A stretch of DNA of 64,000 nt from Nocardioides exalbidus (GTDB lineage Bacteria > Actinomycetota > Actinomycetes > Propionibacteriales > Nocardioidaceae), in contig NZ_FNRT01000002.1 of the NCBI RefSeq assembly GCF_900105585.1, positions 868,001 to 932,000 of the forward strand, given 5' to 3'. The stretch's first letter is position 1; each line of letters opens with the position of its first letter. A program made the translations under genes and the position numbers. Below the pieces are notes generated by a model. It did not search any database. It saw only the letters and a list, made by a program, of their open reading frames with translations, and had not been told where the DNA came from. Shown here in pieces: positions 1-8,936 of the stretch.

Positions 1-708
1 GAACGCACACGTGTCGGAGACGCGCGCGGCCTGCTGCATGTTGTGCGTAACGATGACGATGGTGACCTGCTGGGCGAGGTCCTTCATCGTCTCCTCGATC
101 ACGCGGGTCGAGGTCGGGTCGAGGGCCGAGCAGGGCTCGTCCATGAGCAGCACGCGCGGCTTGATCGCCAGTGAGCGGGCGATGCAGAGGCGCTGCTGCT
201 GACCGCCGGACAGGCCGCCTCCGGGGCTGTCGAGGCGGTCCTTGACCTCCTTCCAGAGGCCACCGCGGACGAGGCACTCCTCGACGAGCTCCTCCCTGGC
301 CGACTTGCCCATCTTGGTGCCGGTGAGGCGCAGGCCGGCGATCACGTTCTCCCGGATCGACATCGCGGGAAACGGGTTGGGCTTCTGGAACACCATGCCG
401 ATGTTGCGGCGGGCGTCGGTGAGCTTCTTCTGCGGGTCGTAGATGTCCTCACCGTCGAGCAGCACCTCGCCGGCGAGCGCGGCGGACGGCACGAGCTCGT
501 GCATGCGGTTGAGGATGCGCAGGAACGTGGACTTGCCGCAGCCCGACGGGCCGATGAGCGCGGTGATGCCCGAGGCCGGCATGGTCAGCGAGACCCGGTC
601 GAGGACCTGGTGGTTGCCGAACCACGCGGTGATGTCGCGCGCCTCGAGGGCCGCGGGGCCGGTGCCCGACTCGTGGGTCGGGATGGGCGGCAGCGTCGTC
701 TGCGTCAT
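1..708 (-). CDS. pstB: PstB, phosphate ABC transporter ATP-binding subunit (3' end beyond window)
   Basis: This is the ATPase that energises PstCA for high-affinity phosphate import at the cytoplasmic face of the membrane. The visible 236 codons start at an ATG ([10 protein letters not shown]) and show Walker [10 protein letters not shown] near residue 53, the PstB-typical Q-loop region FQKPNPFP, the ABC signature LSGGQQQR and Walker [14 protein letters not shown]. The family is about 258 residues long, so roughly 20 C-terminal residues lie off the left edge. It is the last gene of the phosphate locus, separated from the upstream secreted protein by a 91-base gap that holds a 13-bp stem-loop. 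Only the promoter arrangement is uncertain. Confidence 0.97.
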   Translation of the reverse strand, partial: MTQTTLPPIPTHESGTGPAALEARDITAWFGNHQVLDRVSLTMPASGITALIGPSGCGKSTFLRILNRMHELVPSAALAGEVLLDGEDIYDPQKKLTDARRNIGMVFQKPNPFPAMSIRENVIAGLRLTGTKMGKSAREELVEECLVRGGLWKEVKDRLDSPGGGLSGGQQQRLCIARSLAIKPRVLLMDEPCSALDPTSTRVIEETMKDLAQQVTIVIVTHNMQQAARVSDTCAF

Positions 709-747
709 GGGGTTCTTCTTCGTCTCGGGTGTGCGGGTGGAGAGGGA

Positions 748-782
748 GGAGGCGGGCGGCCGTCAGCGAGCCGCCCGCCTCC
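748..782 (-). terminator. 13-bp stem-loop between the secreted binding protein and pstB
   Basis: Arms at 748-760 and 770-782 are perfectly complementary (GGAGGCGGGCGGC and its complement) around a 9-base loop. There is no T-tract on the minus strand. Its place inside an apparent operon suggests partial termination or an mRNA stability element that sets PstB levels apart from the upstream binding proteins. The hairpin is seen; the role is inferred. Confidence 0.55.
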
Positions 783-799
783 GGATCACGAGCGGACGA

Positions 800-2392
800 T
801 CACCTGATGGTGATGGTCAGCTTCAGCTTCGAGGCCTTGAACGCCGAGCTGCCGGCGTACGCGACGACGAGCTTGTTCTTGCCCTTCTTCAGGCCCTTGA
901 TGTTCTTGACCTTGGCGACGCCGTTCTTGACCTTGCCCTTGGCGACGACCTTCTTGCCGAGCTTGATCGTGAACTTGCCCGACGCCTTGCTGTCCGCGGA
1001 CGACTTGATCGTGATCTTGCCCGAGATCTTGTCGCCGGCCTTGTAGGACTTCTTGAAGGTCGACTTGATCGTGGTCGTGGCCTGGGTGGGAGCCGGGGTG
1101 GCCGCGAGGACGTTGACCGCGGTGTCGGCGGAGGCGGAGCCGTTGAAGGCCTGGCCGGTCGGGACGAACGTGGCCTTGACGGTGTGGGCGCCGCCCGCGA
1201 TGCCCGTCAGGTTGAGCGTGGCACGGCCACCGGTCACGACGCCGTTGCCCTTGGCGACACCGTCGACGCTGAAGGAGACGACGCCCTGCGGCTTGAGCGT
1301 GCCGCCGCCGCCGATGGTGGCGGTGAGGGAGAGCGCACCGGCGGAGGCCGACGTACCGGCGACAGCGGTGGTGGTGTTCACCTTGGCCGTGAGCAGGTCG
1401 CTCGTGGCGGTGGCGGTGGTGGTGGCCACGCCGCACTTGCCACCCTGGGAGGCGGAGAGGAGCTGCTCGAAGCCGGCGTCGAGGATCAGCGAGGTGGCGG
1501 CCGGCGAGCAGATGAAGCCGGACGGGCCGAACAGGCCCTGCGCCCACGAGCTGCCGGCGTCGGCCGGACGGACGACGTTGTAGAGCGCGCGCGCAGCGGT
1601 CCAGCCCTGCTCGATGCGCAGGGTGCCGAGGAGCCCGGCGCGACCGACGGAGAACGGCGCGACCGCGTTGGCGTCGCCCTTGAGCGCGGAGTCGTCGTGC
1701 TCCTGCACCGGGGTGACGGTGCCGGCCAGCGTCACCGCGACGCCGCCGTTCATCGCCTGGAGCTCGCCGGTGAAGAACGAGCGGGTGCCCGAACCGGGCT
1801 GCGGGATGAGCGGCTTGATGACACCGGCGGTGCCGCCGACCTGGTTCCAGTTGGTGATCTCACCCTTGTAGATGCCGACGATCTGGGCCGGGGTGAGGGT
1901 CGCCGGGGCGTTCGAGGTGGTCGCCGTGGCCATGGCCAGGGTGTCCTTCGCGAACGGGAAGGCCTGGAGGCCGGCGGCGGTCTCCGCGTCGGAGTTCTTC
2001 GACGAGGAGCGCGCGAAGCTCACGTTGGCGTTGTTGCCGGCGCCGTAGAGGAGGTTCTTGCCGGCGGTCGAGCCGTTCGGGCGCGTGATCGCGGCCGAAC
2101 CCGCGCGGAGCACGACGGTCGTCGAGTTGGTCTGGGCACCGGCCGCGTCGACGGTGTTCGCGTCGAACGAGACGAGGCGCTGCGCCGCGCCGCCGGCGTT
2201 GTAGCCCGCCACGCCGCCGTGGCCGTCGGCCGCGTAGCTCAGCGCGTACATCGAGGTGTCGGAGCCGACACCGACGATGTCGTCGGCGTCGGGGACGAAG
2301 GCGGGGTCGGCCTGGGCCGGGGCGGCCACGGCGAGGGCCGTTGCCATGATGGACGTGGTGGCCACGCCCGCGAGGAGCCTGCGAACAGACAT
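800..2392 (-). CDS. Secreted PstS-like substrate-binding domain fused to Ig-like domain
   Basis: A 530-residue exported protein. Residues 1-28 form a Sec signal peptide ending AAPAQA. Residues about 35-320 resemble the phosphate-binding PBP fold: a GSDTSMYAL segment sits where PstS has its N-terminal phosphate loop, followed by LTPAQIVGIYKGEITNW and QPGSGTRSFF, the Ser-Gly-Thr turn of PstS. After a Cys-containing junction, residues about 345-440 look like a bacterial Ig-like repeat (GTLKPQGVVSFSVDG). The last 85 residues are Lys/Gly/Ser/Val-rich, fit another beta-sandwich and may bind the cell wall. There is no TM anchor at the C terminus, unlike the two related proteins upstream. It lies between the sortase-like gene and pstB. 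Phosphate or phosphorylated-ligand binding is inferred from fold and context. Confidence 0.75.
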   Translation of the reverse strand: MSVRRLLAGVATTSIMATALAVAAPAQADPAFVPDADDIVGVGSDTSMYALSYAADGHGGVAGYNAGGAAQRLVSFDANTVDAAGAQTNSTTVVLRAGSAAITRPNGSTAGKNLLYGAGNNANVSFARSSSKNSDAETAAGLQAFPFAKDTLAMATATTSNAPATLTPAQIVGIYKGEITNWNQVGGTAGVIKPLIPQPGSGTRSFFTGELQAMNGGVAVTLAGTVTPVQEHDDSALKGDANAVAPFSVGRAGLLGTLRIEQGWTAARALYNVVRPADAGSSWAQGLFGPSGFICSPAATSLILDAGFEQLLSASQGGKCGVATTTATATSDLLTAKVNTTTAVAGTSASAGALSLTATIGGGGTLKPQGVVSFSVDGVAKGNGVVTGGRATLNLTGIAGGAHTVKATFVPTGQAFNGSASADTAVNVLAATPAPTQATTTIKSTFKKSYKAGDKISGKITIKSSADSKASGKFTIKLGKKVVAKGKVKNGVAKVKNIKGLKKGKNKLVVAYAGSSAFKASKLKLTITIR

Positions 2393-2456
2393 TCTGGTTC
2401 CTTTTCTCGGATGGTGCTGTGGGTGGTTCCTTGACGGGTGGAGCAGGTCACTTCGG

Positions 2457-3410
2457 TTACATCAGGTTGGGCAGCAGCCGCATGACCACATCGGTGGTGA
2501 GCCAGGCGACGGCGATCACGACGGGTGTCGTGACGACCCAGACCAGGGCAGTGGAGAACCGCTGCCGGGCGGCGATGACGCCGAGCGTCAACGCCAGGAG
2601 CAGCCCCAGGCACAGCGTCAGCAGCGGCATGACCGCTCCAGACTCCGTGCCCATCGCCTGCTCCGGTTCGGGGACCACGCGGGGCAGGCCCGCGGGGGTC
2701 TGGAACGCCTCGTCCGCCTCGGCGTCCACGTAGACGACCTGGCCGGGCGAGAGCGACGGCAGCCGGGAGCCGCTCGCCTCCCCGCTGACCAGGACGAGCC
2801 GCGCGGCACCGTCGGGACGGGGCTGGGGAAGCGGGTCGCCCGCACGGCGTACGCCGATCACGCGGAAGCGGACCTCGCCCTGCGCGGTGGTGACGTTGAT
2901 CTGGTCGCCGTCGACCAGGTCGCCGATCCGCGCGAAGGGGGCGCCGTAGGTGCTGGCGCGGCCGAACACCGCGGAGGTGCCCTCCTGGCCGGGCAGCACC
3001 GTGTTGCGCAGGTGGCCGGGACCGTCGAGGAGGTCGCCCGACGCCGTGCCCTCGACGACGACCTGGTCGACGCCGATGTGCGGGATCGACAGGGTCGCGA
3101 CGGGCTTGCCGACCTCGGTGACCGGGCCGATCGGCGCCGTGCCGGCAGCCAGCTCGGCACGGAACTCGGTGTAGAGCTCGTCCTGGGCGCGGTCCTGGGC
3201 CAGCCCGCCGAGGTAGAGCATCTGCGCGACCATCCAGCCGGCCACCAGGCACACCATCACCGAGGTGGTCGACACGACGGACCAGAGGTCGTCGCCCTGG
3301 CTCGGCGCAGGGCGGGGCTCGGTGCGGCGGGCGGCCGGGGCCTTCACGGCGGGAGCGGTGCCCCCAGCCGGTGAGGCCGGCGTCGTCGGGCGCGGGGTCG
3401 TCATCGTCAT
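2457..3410 (-). CDS. Sortase-fold membrane protein lacking catalytic His and Cys
   Basis: 317 residues: a Pro/Ala-rich cytoplasmic start, TM about 44-66, an extracytoplasmic sortase-like domain about 95-210, and two further TM segments near 250-271 and 278-300. Sortase landmarks are recognisable (IPHIGVDQVVVEG, GHLRNTVLPGQEG, TYGAPFARIGDL), but where class E-type enzymes read GHRTTYGAPF this protein reads GRASTYGAPF. Where they have the TLTTC strand with the nucleophile it reads RLVLVSG. Both the active-site His and Cys therefore appear lost, so transpeptidation is unlikely and a scaffold or binding role is more plausible. Its ATG overlaps the stop of the 877-residue gene by 4 bp, implying coupled translation. 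The pseudo-enzyme call rests on by-eye alignment. Confidence 0.75.
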   Translation of the reverse strand: MTMTTPRPTTPASPAGGTAPAVKAPAARRTEPRPAPSQGDDLWSVVSTTSVMVCLVAGWMVAQMLYLGGLAQDRAQDELYTEFRAELAAGTAPIGPVTEVGKPVATLSIPHIGVDQVVVEGTASGDLLDGPGHLRNTVLPGQEGTSAVFGRASTYGAPFARIGDLVDGDQINVTTAQGEVRFRVIGVRRAGDPLPQPRPDGAARLVLVSGEASGSRLPSLSPGQVVYVDAEADEAFQTPAGLPRVVPEPEQAMGTESGAVMPLLTLCLGLLLALTLGVIAARQRFSTALVWVVTTPVVIAVAWLTTDVVMRLLPNLM

Positions 3411-6040
3411 GACCGCCTCCGGCGCAGGTGGCGCAGCCGGATCAGGTTCGCCGCGATGGCGCTCACGAGCGCGACGAGGAGCAGGAGGGGCAGGGCGCGC
3501 TCGGCGACCGGGGAGGAGACCTCCGTCGTGGGCGGCATGGCGACGAGCTCCGGCTCGTCGGCCTCGTCGTCGGTCGTGTCGCCCTTGCCCTGGTCGCCCT
3601 CGCCGCCCTTGCCGTTCTGGCCCGTGCCGCCCTCGTCGGTCGGCGACTCCTCGGTGCCGCTGCCACCGACCTCGGTCACGCTGCCGGGACCGGGGTCGGT
3701 GGTGCCGCCACCGCCGCCGGCGCCACCCGAACCGCCGGCGCCGCCACCGGAGCCTCCGGTGGACCCGTCGCTGTCGGTCGCGCCCTTCTGCTCACCGATG
3801 GCAGCCGCCACGGACTGCGCCTGCTTCCAGAGCGGGGCGGTGATGCCCGTCTTCTTCAGCGGGTAGTAGCCGGGAGGGAGCTGGCCGTTGCCGTAGCCCT
3901 CCTTCTGGCCCTCGGTGGTCGCCACCTCGATGAACTGCTCGACCTTGTCCGCGTCCTCCTGCGGCAGGTTGGCCGTACGCGCCGCGGTGTAGACGATCAT
4001 CGTGCCCGGGTAGGCGTTGGCCTTGACCATGTCGGCCATCTCGAGGGTGAAGGGCTCCTCGCCGCTCTTGCTCGGCTTCGCCAGGCGGAGCGCCCTGGAG
4101 ATCCCGGCGCTCGACGGGGCGACGAACGTGTTCCGCGTCTGGAGCCGAGCCTGGTCGAGCCCGAGGCGCTCCGCGTCACCCATGCTGACGACACCGAGCA
4201 TGAAGCGGGTGCCGACGCCCTGGCGGTCGACGCGACCGATCTTCCACGGGTCGGTGATGGTCGAGCGCTCGCACTTGGTCTGCACGTTGGGCCAGGCGTC
4301 GAGGATGGCCTCGGCGATCTTGCGGATCGAGTTGACCGGCGCGGCCAGCTGGGTGAAGTACGGCGTCGGGTTCTGCTGGCGGCACTCGTCGGCGGTCACC
4401 GGCACGAAGTCGTCGAGGAGCGGCCACTCCGGGGTCGGCAGCTTGATCTTCTTGTAGCTCGGGTTGACCTTCATGCCCCACGGGTCGGCCTTGCCGGCGA
4501 CGAACGCCGCGGCGTCCTTGTCCTGCGCGATGTAGGACGTGAGGGACTCGATCACGTCGCTCGACTCCGACAGCGAGAGCAGCGTGGCGGCGGCCTCGCG
4601 CGTGATGGTGTCCAGGCCCGGGTTGAGCTTCTGGAACTCCGGGTCGACGTTCAGCGACACCGGGTTCGTGGACATCCCGGGGTGCGCCCGGCCGAGCTCG
4701 CTGCCGAGGTAGGACTGGGTCATCAGCTTCGCGATGAGCCGCGCGTTGAGCTTCAGCCCGGTGAACTCGCCGCTGTTGCCCGGCCGGTCGATGACGTAGC
4801 CGATGGAGAAGCCGGTGACCGCCGTCGGGGCGTACGCCATCGGGTCGGTGCCCTTGACGGCGTGCTCGCCGGAGACGAACGCCGCGGCGCCGCCGCCGTT
4901 CTCGGCCAGGGTGAAGCCGGCGGCGTCGGCCATCTTGTTGTGCTGGAACTTGAACCGCTTCTTGTTGAGGCAGAAGGACGGGGACCACTGCAGCGAGGCC
5001 TGCGACATCAGCTCGGACCCGTAGAAGCCCGTGGGCGCGCGGTCGTCGAGCACGGTGCACGCGTCCGGCGGGAGGCCGAACGTGATCGGGATCGAGAACC
5101 GGTTGCGCCAGTTCGACGCCGCCCACCAGAGCGTCGGCGACGCCGTCAGGTCCACGCCCTGGTTCGCGAAGTTGCTCGACCCGGGCTCGAACTGGCCGCC
5201 GCGGCTGCAGGCGGGGTCCTCGTCGAGGCAGCTGATGCCCTGGATCGGGATGACCACGATCGAGCAGGCGACCTTGTCGTTGCAGCCGAGCGACTCGTTC
5301 TCGATGTCCGAGCGGACCTCGAACTTGGTGTGGCCGTTGCCCTCGAGGTCGCTGTAGGCGGCCTGCTCCGCGGGCGGGAAGGCCGCTCCGATCGCCGCCT
5401 CCGGCGGCATCGTCTCGGAGGTGCAGCTGGCGTAGACGGTGCCGTTGGCGGCGCGGAACGGCGTGATGTGCGTGGAGAAGTTCGCGACGTCGTTGCACTC
5501 GGCCGGGATCGGGTCCAGGCCGTACTTCTGGCCCCGCGCGGCATCCGTGGCGAAGGCGTCGTGGCGCCACACCGCCTCGGTCTCGTCGACGACCTGGCTG
5601 CGCTGCGCACGCGACGAGGTCCAGCACGTCTCCGGCGAGAGCTGCTTGTCCAGCGGCAGGCTGGGGTCGTCGAGGCCGCGACACTGGAGGATCACGACCG
5701 GGTACTCCTGCAGCAGCCCCTGCTCGCCGAACGGGCTCGACGCCCGCCCGCCCGTCGGGTGCGCGCCGGTCCACGAGATGTTGACCCGCTCGCGACCGCG
5801 CAGCTGGGTGGTCCGGTCGACGGTCACCGTCATGTCGCGGGAGTCGATCGCCAGGGACTGACCGCCCACGACGATCGACCGGTCGAGGTGCCTGGTCTGC
5901 TCGTAGGCCGGCTTGTTCCCCCCGGGTGCGGCGGTCGCGACTCCTGTCGTGAGCCCGACGCCGAGCGCGGCGGGGAGGCTGACGGTGATGCCGAGGACGG
6001 CGACCACCAGGAGGCGGGATCGATCCAGGAGGCGCTTCAC
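3407..6040 (-). CDS. Large secreted, C-terminally anchored PBP-like protein of the phosphate locus
   Basis: 877 residues with a Sec signal peptide (1-38, ending ATAA). A roughly 720-residue extracellular region contains many paired Cys residues, including CRGLDD, CNDKVACS and CLDEDPACSRGG. A stretch such as GFSIGYVIDRPG and LNARLIAKLMTQSY is reminiscent of PstS-type PBP domains. A Gly/Ser/Asp linker (about 765-840) follows, then PPTTEVS, a TM near 847-866 and an Arg-rich tail. The end has the layout of a cell-wall sorting signal but no true LPxTG. It overlaps pstS upstream and the sortase-like gene downstream by 4 bp each. The function is not known; I infer a surface binding or scaffold protein acting with PstS. 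Confidence 0.7.
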   Translation of the reverse strand: MKRLLDRSRLLVVAVLGITVSLPAALGVGLTTGVATAAPGGNKPAYEQTRHLDRSIVVGGQSLAIDSRDMTVTVDRTTQLRGRERVNISWTGAHPTGGRASSPFGEQGLLQEYPVVILQCRGLDDPSLPLDKQLSPETCWTSSRAQRSQVVDETEAVWRHDAFATDAARGQKYGLDPIPAECNDVANFSTHITPFRAANGTVYASCTSETMPPEAAIGAAFPPAEQAAYSDLEGNGHTKFEVRSDIENESLGCNDKVACSIVVIPIQGISCLDEDPACSRGGQFEPGSSNFANQGVDLTASPTLWWAASNWRNRFSIPITFGLPPDACTVLDDRAPTGFYGSELMSQASLQWSPSFCLNKKRFKFQHNKMADAAGFTLAENGGGAAAFVSGEHAVKGTDPMAYAPTAVTGFSIGYVIDRPGNSGEFTGLKLNARLIAKLMTQSYLGSELGRAHPGMSTNPVSLNVDPEFQKLNPGLDTITREAAATLLSLSESSDVIESLTSYIAQDKDAAAFVAGKADPWGMKVNPSYKKIKLPTPEWPLLDDFVPVTADECRQQNPTPYFTQLAAPVNSIRKIAEAILDAWPNVQTKCERSTITDPWKIGRVDRQGVGTRFMLGVVSMGDAERLGLDQARLQTRNTFVAPSSAGISRALRLAKPSKSGEEPFTLEMADMVKANAYPGTMIVYTAARTANLPQEDADKVEQFIEVATTEGQKEGYGNGQLPPGYYPLKKTGITAPLWKQAQSVAAAIGEQKGATDSDGSTGGSGGGAGGSGGAGGGGGTTDPGPGSVTEVGGSGTEESPTDEGGTGQNGKGGEGDQGKGDTTDDEADEPELVAMPPTTEVSSPVAERALPLLLLVALVSAIAANLIRLRHLRRRRS

Positions 6041-7752
6041 TGGCCCGCACCCCGACGTCGTACGCCGCGCGCGATGAGCAGTCCGGGCACGAGGATCAGC
6101 GCGAGCAGCTCGAGCGCCGCCAGGGCGCCGAAGGCCCGGTCGTCGCCGGGACGGCTGGCCGAGAGCTCGGTCGGGGTGGCGTAGATCGGGTCGGTCGTGG
6201 TGCCCGCCGCGTCCGTCGTACCGCCGCCGCCACCGCCGCCACCACCGGTGCTGACCGTCTCGCCGGTGACCGGGTCGACCTCGGTGGTCGCGCCGTCGCC
6301 GGCGCCGCCGCCTCCGCCACCTCCGCCACCGCCGCCGCCGGTGGTCCCGGTGGCGCCGCCGTTGCCCTTGCCACCCGACTTGTCCGAGCCGTCACCCGAG
6401 TCGGTCGGCTGGCCCTCGTCGGTGGACGGCTCGCCAGTGCCGGTCGCGGTGCCGCACGGGCCTTGGCCCTCCTCGTCGCACGCAGCGGGCTGCGGCGCGA
6501 TCTTCGCGAGCCGGTTCTCCTTGAGGTTGCCGGAGACGAAGGTCGGGTTGTTGCACTTGGTCGCGTCCCGGTTCTCGATGTCGACGGCCGGGTCGGCGGC
6601 CTTGAGCTTGGCCAGCTGCGTGAAGCCGGCCTGCACCAGGTTGAGCGGGAGCGGCGAGTAGCCGTACGGGCCGGCCTTGGCCTGTCCCTCGCACAACGAG
6701 TAGTACATGAAGTCGCCGAGCGTCTGGCGCTTGGCGGTCGACATGCGCTGGTCGCTCGCACCGGTCGGGATGATCATGTAGCTGTAGGACGAGAGCGGGT
6801 AGGCCCGCGGGTCGGTGGCGTTGTAGACGCCGTCGAGGATCTGCGTGAGGTAGAGCGGTGAGGACGTGTCCTCGTTGATCTTGGCCTTGGTCAGCGCGAC
6901 CGCGACGTTGTACTGCGTCGGCTCGACGTAGTAGCCGCCGTTGTTGAGGACCTTGACGACCGGGTAGTCCTTGTTGAGCGGGTAGGCGTACTCGACGTAG
7001 CCGATCGTGCCGTTGCCGGCGAAGCCGGAGATCGTGTTCATGACCTGGTCGGAGCCCGACTGGGCGAGCATCCGGCCCTTGCGCGGGTAGTACGACGTGA
7101 AGCCGCTCTTGCCGAAGTAGGGCCGCCAGACGTCGGGGTACTCCGCGTCCATCCAGGTCGTCAGCTGTGCCGTCGTGCCGGAGCCGTCGGAGCGGACCAC
7201 CGGGGTGATCGCGAGCTTCGGGAAGGCGCGGCCGTTGTTGTCCTTGGTGATCGCCGGGTCGGACCAGTCGGTGATCACGCCGGTGAAGATCTTGGTGAGC
7301 GTCTCGCCCGAGAGCCGCAGGTTGCGGACCAGCTCGTTGCCGATCTTGAGCTGGTAGGTGAAAGCCGTGCCACCGGCGACGATCGGCAGGTAGGCGAACT
7401 CGCGGCCGTTGCTGTTGTCGGCGTTGCCGAACTCGTCGACGCCCGGGTAGGGGATCTCGGAGATGCCGAAGTCGGTGACGTTCTGCGCGAAGTTCTTGCG
7501 GCCCTGCGAGGAGCCACCGCCGTTGTAGGTGACCTTCATGCCGAGCGCGTCGACGTCGGAGATCCACTGCTGCACGATGACCTCGGACCAGGTGGAGCCC
7601 GAGCCCTCGATCTGGGCGTACGCCGCGCGCGGGGTCGCGTTGCCGAGGCCACCCGGTCCGAGCTCGTCCGCGTTGGCGGCGCCGAGTCCGGAGAGGGAGA
7701 GGAGCACGGCGGCCAGCAGGGCGGCGCCGAGACGGTGGAAACGTCGACTCAT
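6037..7752 (-). CDS. pstS: PstS, phosphate-binding protein with C-terminal membrane anchor
   Basis: 571 residues. The signal peptide is 1-28 (SGLGAANA). The PBP domain (about 45-400) carries the phosphate-contact motifs IEGSGSTW, FGISEIPY and RSDGSGTTAQLTTWM, plus LTKIFTGVITDW and GTIGYVEYAYP. Most actinobacterial PstS proteins are about 370-residue lipoproteins. This one lacks a lipobox and has a 100-residue Gly/Thr/Asp linker with long poly-Gly runs, followed by a C-terminal TM (about 543-563) and a basic tail, so it should be anchored by the TM. Next in the operon after pstA. The poly-Gly tracts are prone to length variation and assembly error. Confidence 0.9.
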   Translation of the reverse strand: MSRRFHRLGAALLAAVLLSLSGLGAANADELGPGGLGNATPRAAYAQIEGSGSTWSEVIVQQWISDVDALGMKVTYNGGGSSQGRKNFAQNVTDFGISEIPYPGVDEFGNADNSNGREFAYLPIVAGGTAFTYQLKIGNELVRNLRLSGETLTKIFTGVITDWSDPAITKDNNGRAFPKLAITPVVRSDGSGTTAQLTTWMDAEYPDVWRPYFGKSGFTSYYPRKGRMLAQSGSDQVMNTISGFAGNGTIGYVEYAYPLNKDYPVVKVLNNGGYYVEPTQYNVAVALTKAKINEDTSSPLYLTQILDGVYNATDPRAYPLSSYSYMIIPTGASDQRMSTAKRQTLGDFMYYSLCEGQAKAGPYGYSPLPLNLVQAGFTQLAKLKAADPAVDIENRDATKCNNPTFVSGNLKENRLAKIAPQPAACDEEGQGPCGTATGTGEPSTDEGQPTDSGDGSDKSGGKGNGGATGTTGGGGGGGGGGGGAGDGATTEVDPVTGETVSTGGGGGGGGGTTDAAGTTTDPIYATPTELSASRPGDDRAFGALAALELLALILVPGLLIARGVRRRGAGQ

Positions 7753-8936
7753 CAGGACTCCTCAGCGGTGCGCTTGGCGCGGGTCGTACGACGGGGGCGG
7801 GCGCTGGCGCGCGGGGGACGGGCGACGAGGCGGGCGATCACGAAGAGCACCAGCACCAGGACGAGCAGGACGGTGGCGGCCGCGAAGGCGCGCTCGATGT
7901 CCATGGGCTCGGGGCTGCGGGCGCCCTTGAAGATGTAGAGCGGCAGCGAGTTCATGACGCCGTCGGTCGGGTTGGTGACGAAGAAGGTCGCGACACCCGA
8001 GGTGAGCAGCACGGGCGAGGTCTCACCGACGCCGCGCGCGACACCGAGGATCAGCGCGGTGGCCAGGCCGGGACGGGCGGTGGGCAGCACGACGTGCCAC
8101 ACGGTGCGCCACCGGCTCGCGCCCAGCGCGAGGCTCGCCTCGCGCAGGCCGCCCGGCACGACGCGGAGGACCACGTCGGCGGCGCGCGCGATGATCGGGA
8201 GCATCATCACCGACAGCGCCATGGCGGCAGCGAAGCCCGACCGGGGGAACCCGAGGGCGACGATGAGCACCGTGTAGATGAACAGCCCGGCGACGATCGA
8301 GGGCAGCGCGGTCATCGCCTCGACGATCGTGCGGACGATCACGGCGAAGCGGCCACCGACCTCGGTCATGAAGACCGCGGTGCCGATGCCCAGCGGCAGG
8401 GTCACCGCGATCGCGATGCCGAGCTCGATGGCCGAGCCGAGGATCGCGTGGCCGATGCCGCCCTTGTCGAACGGGTCGCGCGGACCGACGCCGGCCATGT
8501 CGTCGACGAAGAAGTTGAGGTGGAGCAGCGGCTCCCAGCCGCGGTAGACGACGAACACCACGGTGCTCACGAGCGCGGCGCCGACGACCAGCGCACCCGA
8601 CGTGACGACGCCGCTGACGACGCGGTCGACCACGTCGACCCGGCGGCCGGACATCGAGGTGGTGACGGCGCTCATCAGCAGGCCGAGCACGAACCAGGCG
8701 AACAGCAGCCAGGCGGGCCCGTTCAGCGGGAGCAGCCGCTGGGTGATGATCCAGGCGAGCGCGAAGGCGCTCACCCAAGCGCCGACGACGGTGAACCGCT
8801 CCTCGGCCGTGGGCTTGCCGAGGCTGGCCCGGCGCACCGCGGGCGGTGCGTCGAGGTCGCGGACGGGCAGGTACGTCGTCGCGGTGCGGGTCGTCGTACC
8901 CGCGCCCTGCGTGGTGGTGTCCCGGGTGGTCGTCAT
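7752..8936 (-). CDS. pstA: PstA, phosphate ABC transporter permease
   Basis: One of two inner-membrane permease subunits forming the phosphate channel with PstC. The 394-residue protein is longer than typical PstA (about 300) because of an N-terminal extension with two extra TM segments before the family core. The core shows DPFDKGGIGHAILGS, ALPSIVAGLFIYT and the EAA loop REASLALGASRWRTVWHVVLP, which contacts PstB. The basic C-terminal tail is RRTTRAKRTAEES. The ATG was chosen because it forms an ATGA overlap with the pstC stop. Confidence 0.95.
   Translation of the reverse strand: MTTTRDTTTQGAGTTTRTATTYLPVRDLDAPPAVRRASLGKPTAEERFTVVGAWVSAFALAWIITQRLLPLNGPAWLLFAWFVLGLLMSAVTTSMSGRRVDVVDRVVSGVVTSGALVVGAALVSTVVFVVYRGWEPLLHLNFFVDDMAGVGPRDPFDKGGIGHAILGSAIELGIAIAVTLPLGIGTAVFMTEVGGRFAVIVRTIVEAMTALPSIVAGLFIYTVLIVALGFPRSGFAAAMALSVMMLPIIARAADVVLRVVPGGLREASLALGASRWRTVWHVVLPTARPGLATALILGVARGVGETSPVLLTSGVATFFVTNPTDGVMNSLPLYIFKGARSPEPMDIERAFAAATVLLVLVLVLFVIARLVARPPRASARPRRTTRAKRTAEES

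Noticed and set aside
443..2434. Long plus-strand open frame over the phosphate locus
   Set aside because: Arg/Gly/Asp-rich antisense shadow of the minus-strand genes, caused by very high GC at third positions; no domain recognised.
6197..6661. GCC/ACC trinucleotide runs as a possible repeat element
   Set aside because: They encode the poly-Gly linker of PstS on the minus strand, so this is coding low complexity.
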